DNA from: CAKSQF01 sp964568425
Lineage (GTDB): Bacteria; Bacillota; Clostridia; Oscillospirales; CAG-272
Reading direction: 5' to 3'
DNA length: 64,000 bases
NCBI GenBank assembly: GCA_964568425.1
Contig: CAZMPO010000009.1
Coordinates: 1-64,000, forward strand
How positions within the stretch are numbered: position 1 is the stretch's first letter; every line of letters begins with the position of its first letter. Below are positions 59,239 to 64,000 of the stretch, in pieces. The notes under the pieces were generated by a model. It ran no database searches. It saw only the letters and a list, made by a program, of their open reading frames with translations, and was not told the DNA's origin. The position numbers and the translations under genes were made by a program.

Positions 59239-60885
59239 TTATTGCGTGGGAAACTTGACGCCGATCGATGTTCCTTTGCCGACCTCGCTTTTTATTGATA
59301 TCGTTGCATTCATATATGCCGCCGCATGTTTTACTATCGACAGCCCAAGTCCCGTTCCGCCGCTCTGCTTTGAGTGACTTTTATCGACCCTGTAGAATCG
59401 CTCGAACACGTGATCAAGATGCTCCGGAGGTATGCCGATGCCTGTGTCGGATACTGTTAATGTACCGTTGCCTGTAACCAGGATATCGACCGATCCGCCG
59501 CGGACATTGTATTTTATCGCGTTTTCAATGAGATTTGAGGCAATCTCGTTTACCAAACGAGGAACACCGCTGACAACACAGGGCTCTTTATAAAGTGTCA
59601 ATTTAACATCATAATCAGCGGCTTTTTGAGAAAGCTCGGATACGACATCAGCAGTTATCGATGAGACATCCACCGATTCGAGCGGAAAATCAATACCCTC
59701 ATCAAGCCGTGAAAGACCGATTATGTCTTCGATAAGCGTTAAAAGCCTTACCGCTTCATCATGAATGTGCCCCACGAACCTCGGTATGTCATCAGTCTTG
59801 ACCATGCCGCTTTGAATGATCTCTGAACTGCCGATTATAGCCGTGAGCGGGGTTTTTAACTCATGCGAAACATTTGCCGTAAATTCGCGCCGTCCGCGCT
59901 CCGCGTTTAGTTTTTCGGTCACATCAAGTATAAGTATTGCTGTTCCGACCGTTTTGCCGTCGCAATCGATGCGACTTATATCAAATTGATAGTTTTTGCC
60001 CCGACGGTCAAGTGTTATCTCTGAGTGTCCGTCCTCGTCCGATCTTTTCAGTGCCTCGCTTACCTCCGAGGTTCGTTCGACATATGAAAGATCTTTGCCG
60101 AGTGCATCACGATCGGCGGCAAACAGTGCCATTGCCGATCTGTTGATGCTTATGATCTTTTTTTGAGCGTCAAGAAGTATCATTCCTTCGTTCATCCCCG
60201 AAGTTATCCTGTCAAATTCCTCAGTCTTCTGCTTTAAGAGACTGTATTGCTTGTCGATCTCCTTGTGTTGAGAATTGATCCTCGTCAAAAGCGGTGCGAG
60301 CTCATCATAAGTTTTGTTTTCGAGCGGATGGTCAAGATCGAGCTTGTTGAGCGGCTCTATAATTCGCGATGCAAGATGGTGCGCCAAAAACGCCGCAAGT
60401 ATCAACACCGCGACCAAAACAAAGCATATAGGTTGAAGCATACCGAGCGTCAGCATTCCGATTCCCGCACTGCTTACCGAAATTCTCAGAACAGAGCCGT
60501 CCGAGAGACGCTTTGCACAGTAGATCGTCTTTTCGAGCAGTGTTTTCGAATAACGTTCGCTGATGCCTTCGCCGCTTTCAAGAGCCATTTTGACCTCTTC
60601 GCGCTCGGCGTGATTTTCCATCTTGTTTTCATCTGCCTCTGCATCGTAGATAACAGAGCCGTCTGCGGCGATCCACGTCAGTCGGTTACCGCCCTCCGGA
60701 ATGGAAGTGAGATAACTCTCTCCCACCTCTTCAACGCCGACTGCCGCAAAAGACAGCTCGTCACGAAGTTGCTCGACCTGTATATCACCGAAATAATCGT
60801 ACAGAAATCCGATGATTGTCGCCGCACATGCTATAAGAACGACAATGGTTGCCGCCATTATTGAACGAAATATCTTTGCTGTCAT
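59239..60885 (-). CDS. Sensor histidine kinase, PhoR/WalK-like
   Basis: 548 residues. Membrane helices at about 9-30 and 145-167 flank an extracytoplasmic sensor. A PAS domain (about 225-325) precedes HisKA with phospho-acceptor His341 in SHELKTPLTAI, then HATPase_c (NLIENAIKYN, DTGIGIPPEH, GTGLGLSI). Overlaps the response-regulator gene by 4 nt. Its place behind pst-phoU points to phosphate sensing. Confidence 0.92.
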   Translation of the reverse strand: MTAKIFRSIMAATIVVLIACAATIIGFLYDYFGDIQVEQLRDELSFAAVGVEEVGESYLTSIPEGGNRLTWIAADGSVIYDAEADENKMENHAEREEVKMALESGEGISERYSKTLLEKTIYCAKRLSDGSVLRISVSSAGIGMLTLGMLQPICFVLVAVLILAAFLAHHLASRIIEPLNKLDLDHPLENKTYDELAPLLTRINSQHKEIDKQYSLLKQKTEEFDRITSGMNEGMILLDAQKKIISINRSAMALFAADRDALGKDLSYVERTSEVSEALKRSDEDGHSEITLDRRGKNYQFDISRIDCDGKTVGTAILILDVTEKLNAERGRREFTANVSHELKTPLTAIIGSSEIIQSGMVKTDDIPRFVGHIHDEAVRLLTLIEDIIGLSRLDEGIDFPLESVDVSSITADVVSELSQKAADYDVKLTLYKEPCVVSGVPRLVNEIASNLIENAIKYNVRGGSVDILVTGNGTLTVSDTGIGIPPEHLDHVFERFYRVDKSHSKQSGGTGLGLSIVKHAAAYMNATISIKSEVGKGTSIGVKFPTQ

Positions 60886-61556
60886 TGCACACTCTCCAAT
60901 CGGTAGCCGACATTTCTCACCGTTGTTATATAATTGCCGTATTCGCCGAGCTTTTGACGAAGCGTGCGGATGTGCATGTCAAGAGTGCGCGTTTCGCCGA
61001 AATAATCCTCACCCCACACATGGGCAAAAAGCTGTTCGCGTGTGAACGCTATGCCCGGATGCGAGAGAAAAAGCTTCAAAAGCTCAAACTCTTTGTATGT
61101 CAGCTCTATTCGCTGTCCCTTAATGGTCACAGTACGCTCTTTTGCGTTAAGCGTAAGATCGGATATGGAAAGTATGTCCTGAACCTCACGATGTCCGCAA
61201 CGACGAAGGACGGCTTTGATCCTCGATATAAGCTCCATTACTCCAAATGGCTTGACGACATAGTCATCGGCTCCGAGGTCGAGACTCTTTATCTTGTCAC
61301 ATTCATCGCCTTTTGCCGTAGCCATTATAATCGGCAGATCCGACAGCCTCGCATCTTTACGGATCATGCCGAGAAGTTCGACGCCGTCTTTGCCCGGAAG
61401 CATGACATCGAGCACGACAAGCTCGGGACGCTCCTTTTGCAGGGCATCCCAAAAAGTGTCTCCGTCAGAAAATCCGCGGGCTTTGAATCCCGTCGATTCG
61501 AGTGCGTATATCTCAATTTCGCGTATGGCGTTATCATCCTCGACACACCAGATCAT
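60882..61556 (-). CDS. OmpR/PhoB-family response regulator
   Basis: 224 residues. The receiver domain has Asp7-Asp8 and phosphoacceptor Asp50 in VVLDVMLPG, with the conserved Lys in ATAKG. The C-terminal winged helix (about 130-222) has RTLDMHIRTLRQKLGEYG. Overlaps phoU and the kinase gene by 4 nt each. Predicted activator of phosphate-starvation genes, likely including its own operon. Confidence 0.93.
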   Translation of the reverse strand: MIWCVEDDNAIREIEIYALESTGFKARGFSDGDTFWDALQKERPELVVLDVMLPGKDGVELLGMIRKDARLSDLPIIMATAKGDECDKIKSLDLGADDYVVKPFGVMELISRIKAVLRRCGHREVQDILSISDLTLNAKERTVTIKGQRIELTYKEFELLKLFLSHPGIAFTREQLFAHVWGEDYFGETRTLDMHIRTLRQKLGEYGNYITTVRNVGYRLESVQ

Positions 61557-62215
61557 TGACCTTCCTCCTCACTTTTGTGAATGCCTGTTACGGCATAAAT
61601 TACCCATTCCGCAAGATTTGATGCGTGATCACCGATCCGCTCAAAATATTTCGCTATCATGAGAAGGTCGAGTGCGTATTCGCCATCCGACGGATCAGCC
61701 GCGATCAACTCAATAAGACTGCTCTTGACCGATTTGAATGCATCATCGACAATATCGTCGTATTTTATGACAGATTCCGCAAGGGCCGTGTCGCTTCTTA
61801 CATAAGCATCGATGCTGTCGGTCAGCATTTTTATTGCCGCTGCCGCCATTTCTCGCAGGTGAACATGAGTTGATGCAGTACGACCGTTTAAGAAGGTGAC
61901 GATCTCGGCAATATCCTCCGCCTGATCGCCTATTCGCTCCATGTCGGTGATCATCTTAAGCGCCGCCGATATTTTGCGAAGATCGCCTGCAACCGGCTGC
62001 TGTTGAAGGATAAGCCTCATGCAGAGATTTTCAATGTCCCGCTCCTTTTGATCGATCTCCTTGCCTCGCGGCGCAACCTTTGCCGCAAGCTTCATATCGC
62101 CCTCGCTAAGTGCCTTGGATGCAAGCGCGATAACCTCCTCGCAAAGCGCGCCCATCTCTATCATTTCGTGATAGAGGACGCCGAGCTGTCCGTCAAGCCG
62201 ACTTCTTGCTGTCAT
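61553..62215 (-). CDS. phoU: Phosphate transport regulator PhoU
   Basis: 220 residues in two repeated three-helix PhoU units, with metal-binding-type motifs DMERIGDQAEDIAE and KYFERIGDHASNLAEW. It links the Pst transporter to the kinase and dampens signalling when phosphate is plentiful. Its start shares one base with the end of pstB. Confidence 0.95.
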   Translation of the reverse strand: MTARSRLDGQLGVLYHEMIEMGALCEEVIALASKALSEGDMKLAAKVAPRGKEIDQKERDIENLCMRLILQQQPVAGDLRKISAALKMITDMERIGDQAEDIAEIVTFLNGRTASTHVHLREMAAAAIKMLTDSIDAYVRSDTALAESVIKYDDIVDDAFKSVKSSLIELIAADPSDGEYALDLLMIAKYFERIGDHASNLAEWVIYAVTGIHKSEEEGQ

Positions 62216-62979
62216 TATCCGAACCTCCCCGTAATGTAATCCTCTGTTCTTTTGTCTGTCGGACGGGTGAACAGATCTTCGGTTTTTCCGTATTCGATAA
62301 GCTCTCCGAGCAGAAAGAACGCAGTTCTGTCCGAAATCCGCAGAGCTTGTTGCATGTTGTGCGTGACTATCACGATCGTGTACTTTTCTTTCAGACTGAT
62401 CGCAAGCTCCTCGATCTTTGATGTAGATATCGGGTCAAGCGCGGACGTCGGCTCGTCCATGAGCAGAACATTCGGCTCAACCGCAAGCGCGCGTGCAACG
62501 CAAAGTCGTTGCTGCTGACCACCGGACATGCCGAGCGCACTCTTTTTCAGTCGGTCCTTCGTTTCATCCCAAATCGCGGCGGCACGCAGGGAATTTTCGA
62601 CTATCTCGTCAAGTTTTGCCTTTGATTTGATGCCGTGCGTCCGCGGACCGTAAGCAATGTTGTCGTAAATGCTCATGGGGAAGGGGTTGGGCTTCTGAAA
62701 CACCATTCCTACCTGTCTGCGAAGCTCATTGACATTAACGCCCGATCCCCAAATATCCTCGCCGTTATATGTTACCTTGCCGGTAGTTCTGACCTCGGGT
62801 ATCAGGTCGTTCATTCGATTTAGCGTTTTCAAAAATGTTGATTTTCCGCATCCCGACGGACCGATAAGTGCGGTGATGCTTTTCTCCTCGATCGCCATAT
62901 TCACGCTTTTTAGCGCGAGCGTGTTTCCGTACCACAAACAGAGATTGGTAGCGGTAATTATGTCGTTTTTGGTGCTCAT
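62215..62979 (-). CDS. pstB: Phosphate ABC transporter ATP-binding protein PstB
   Basis: 254 residues. Walker A GPSGCGKST, FQKPNPFP (the PstB-specific Q-loop), signature MSGGQQQR, Walker B LLMDEPTSALDP and VTHNMQQA. Overlaps pstA by 4 nt. Confidence 0.97.
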   Translation of the reverse strand: MSTKNDIITATNLCLWYGNTLALKSVNMAIEEKSITALIGPSGCGKSTFLKTLNRMNDLIPEVRTTGKVTYNGEDIWGSGVNVNELRRQVGMVFQKPNPFPMSIYDNIAYGPRTHGIKSKAKLDEIVENSLRAAAIWDETKDRLKKSALGMSGGQQQRLCVARALAVEPNVLLMDEPTSALDPISTSKIEELAISLKEKYTIVIVTHNMQQALRISDRTAFFLLGELIEYGKTEDLFTRPTDKRTEDYITGRFG

Positions 62980-63833
62980 ATATTGTTCCTTTTTCTGAAA
63001 TATTTCCCCACAAGGGTCGCAAGCAGATTTATAAGTATGGTAAGGATCATTAAGATCAGGGCGATCGCAAACGCGACTTCAAATTCGCCGTCTGTTTTTG
63101 CGTATGAATAAAGTGCGACGGTCAATGTCGATCCCGCACTCATCATTCCGGACAAAAATCCGTTAATTGTGTGCGCAAATCCTGCGGTAAACAAGAGTGC
63201 CGCCGATTCGCCGAGTATCCTTCCGACCGAAAGAATGCACCCCGTAACGATTCCGTCTACGCATCCGGGAAGGACGACGGTCCTTATGACCCGCCATTTG
63301 CCTGCGCCCAGCCCAAACGCTCCCTCGCGATATGACATCGGAACTGTCTTCAGACTCTCCTGCGTTGTACGCATTATCGTGGGAAGGTTCATTATTACAA
63401 GTGTAAGACTGCCGGCAAGCAGACACGAGCCCATATGATTTGAAAAAAGCAACATGCCGACAAGCCCGTAGATTATCGATGGTATGCCCGAGAGCGTTTC
63501 TGCGGCATACTCAATGATCGAGGTGAGCCTTTTGTTTTTGGCATACTCACTGAGATATATCGCCGCACCGACACCGAGCGGCAGGACGATCAATAAAGTG
63601 GAAAATATAACATATAATGTGTTCAGGATATTCGGCAAAATCCCGATGCTGTTCTCAAGATAGCTGACGCCTGTGGTAAGAAACTTGAGTGAAATGTGCG
63701 GCAGCCCTTTTATTGCGACATATAAGATCATAAAAATCGCAAGAGTTGCCGTGAGTGCCGCAGATATAAGCATGAACATTCGCATTATGCTTATAAAGCA
63801 TCTTCTTTTTATCGGCGTTTTTTTGTTAAGCAT
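62976..63833 (-). CDS. pstA: Phosphate ABC transporter permease PstA
   Basis: 285 residues with about six membrane helices. The permease-ATPase loop reads YREGAFGLGAGKWRVIRTVVLP. The ATG lies 1 nt after the pstC stop codon, so it is coupled to pstC. Confidence 0.95.
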   Translation of the reverse strand: MLNKKTPIKRRCFISIMRMFMLISAALTATLAIFMILYVAIKGLPHISLKFLTTGVSYLENSIGILPNILNTLYVIFSTLLIVLPLGVGAAIYLSEYAKNKRLTSIIEYAAETLSGIPSIIYGLVGMLLFSNHMGSCLLAGSLTLVIMNLPTIMRTTQESLKTVPMSYREGAFGLGAGKWRVIRTVVLPGCVDGIVTGCILSVGRILGESAALLFTAGFAHTINGFLSGMMSAGSTLTVALYSYAKTDGEFEVAFAIALILMILTILINLLATLVGKYFRKRNNI

Positions 63834-63834
63834 G

Positions 63835-64000
63835 TCAGTCTCCCTTCTTTCCTTTTAGGAAGAAATTCAAAGCGGCGTTTATCAACATGATGAATAAGAA
63901 AAGTACGAGCGCTATTGAAAACAGTGCCTGACGCTGTAGCCCACTTGAATAAGCCATTTCACTGCCAACTATCGTTGTCAAAAAATGAACGCTTTGGAAA
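63835..64000 (-). CDS. pstC: Phosphate ABC transporter permease PstC, C-terminal part only (5' end outside window)
   Basis: The last 54 or so codons are present: a block containing SGLQRQALFSIALVLF, a final membrane helix and a KGKKGD tail, ending in TGA at 63835-63837. This matches the C-terminus of PstC. The rest, and presumably pstS, lie beyond the window edge. Confidence 0.85.
   Translation of the reverse strand, partial: FQSVHFLTTIVGSEMAYSSGLQRQALFSIALVLFLFIMLINAALNFFLKGKKGD

Overview
The window reads as chromosome of an endospore-forming, anaerobic, plant-glycan-using member of the Clostridia (Firmicutes). The evidence is a complete spoIIIA operon (spoIIIAA to spoIIIAH), a cotJABC spore-coat operon, a free-standing Spo0A-type DNA-binding domain, acetate kinase, methylglyoxal synthase, glycosidases of families GH2, GH32 and GH127, Gram-positive lipoprotein and LTA-synthase-like proteins, and many textbook TTGACA-N17-TATAAT promoters. 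I cannot name a genus. I see no insertion sequence, prophage, CRISPR array or rRNA operon.

Layout. 1-1.0 kb: cotJ operon (minus). 1.1-5.9 kb: DAHP synthase with a possible upstream leader ORF, a FakB/DegV-FakA-like pair and a glycerophosphodiesterase. 6-11.4 kb (minus): GH32 enzyme, CorC/HlyC-type membrane protein, TrkA and TrkH potassium uptake. 11.6-13.3 kb: TetR regulator, Cys-rich protein, nitroreductase. 13.3-16.4 kb: a lysine module, with a lysine riboswitch and terminator controlling an ABC importer whose binding protein looks circularly permuted, divergent from a tRNA-Lys gene. 16.4-25 kb: NAD kinase, a secreted C39-like multidomain protein, an SbcD/YhaN-like pair and acetate kinase. 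25.2-31.1 kb: two envelope proteins, then AraC regulator and GH127 sharing a symmetric promoter, then a gene remnant.

31.2-36.1 kb: spoIIIA operon behind a probable sigma-E promoter. 36.2-41.6 kb: guaB, an FtsX-type ABC exporter, a DUF1836 protein. 41.6-45.2 kb (minus): gtrA-type protein, GT2, a polytopic membrane protein and mgsA in one operon. 45.4-48.2 kb: GH2 enzyme. 48.2-52.8 kb: THF riboswitch with folT, a sugar isomerase-like protein, an LTA-synthase-like protein lacking an ordinary start codon, and the Spo0A C-domain protein. 52.9-59.2 kb: a TrmA/RlmD-type RNA methyltransferase, then a surface-glycan locus (PglE-like aminotransferase, PglC-like sugar transferase, acyltransferases, GT2). 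59.2-64 kb (minus): a fully overlapping pstC-pstA-pstB-phoU-response regulator-histidine kinase operon, with pstC cut by the window edge.

The most interesting points are the permuted lysine-binding protein in an all-lysine module, the probable AUA start of the LTA-synthase-like gene, the receiver-less Spo0A-type protein, the fully overlapping AraC/GH127 promoters, and the THF riboswitch with a visible Shine-Dalgarno-sequestering arm. Starts were chosen by ribosome-binding sites and homologue lengths known from memory; nothing was searched or folded by computer.
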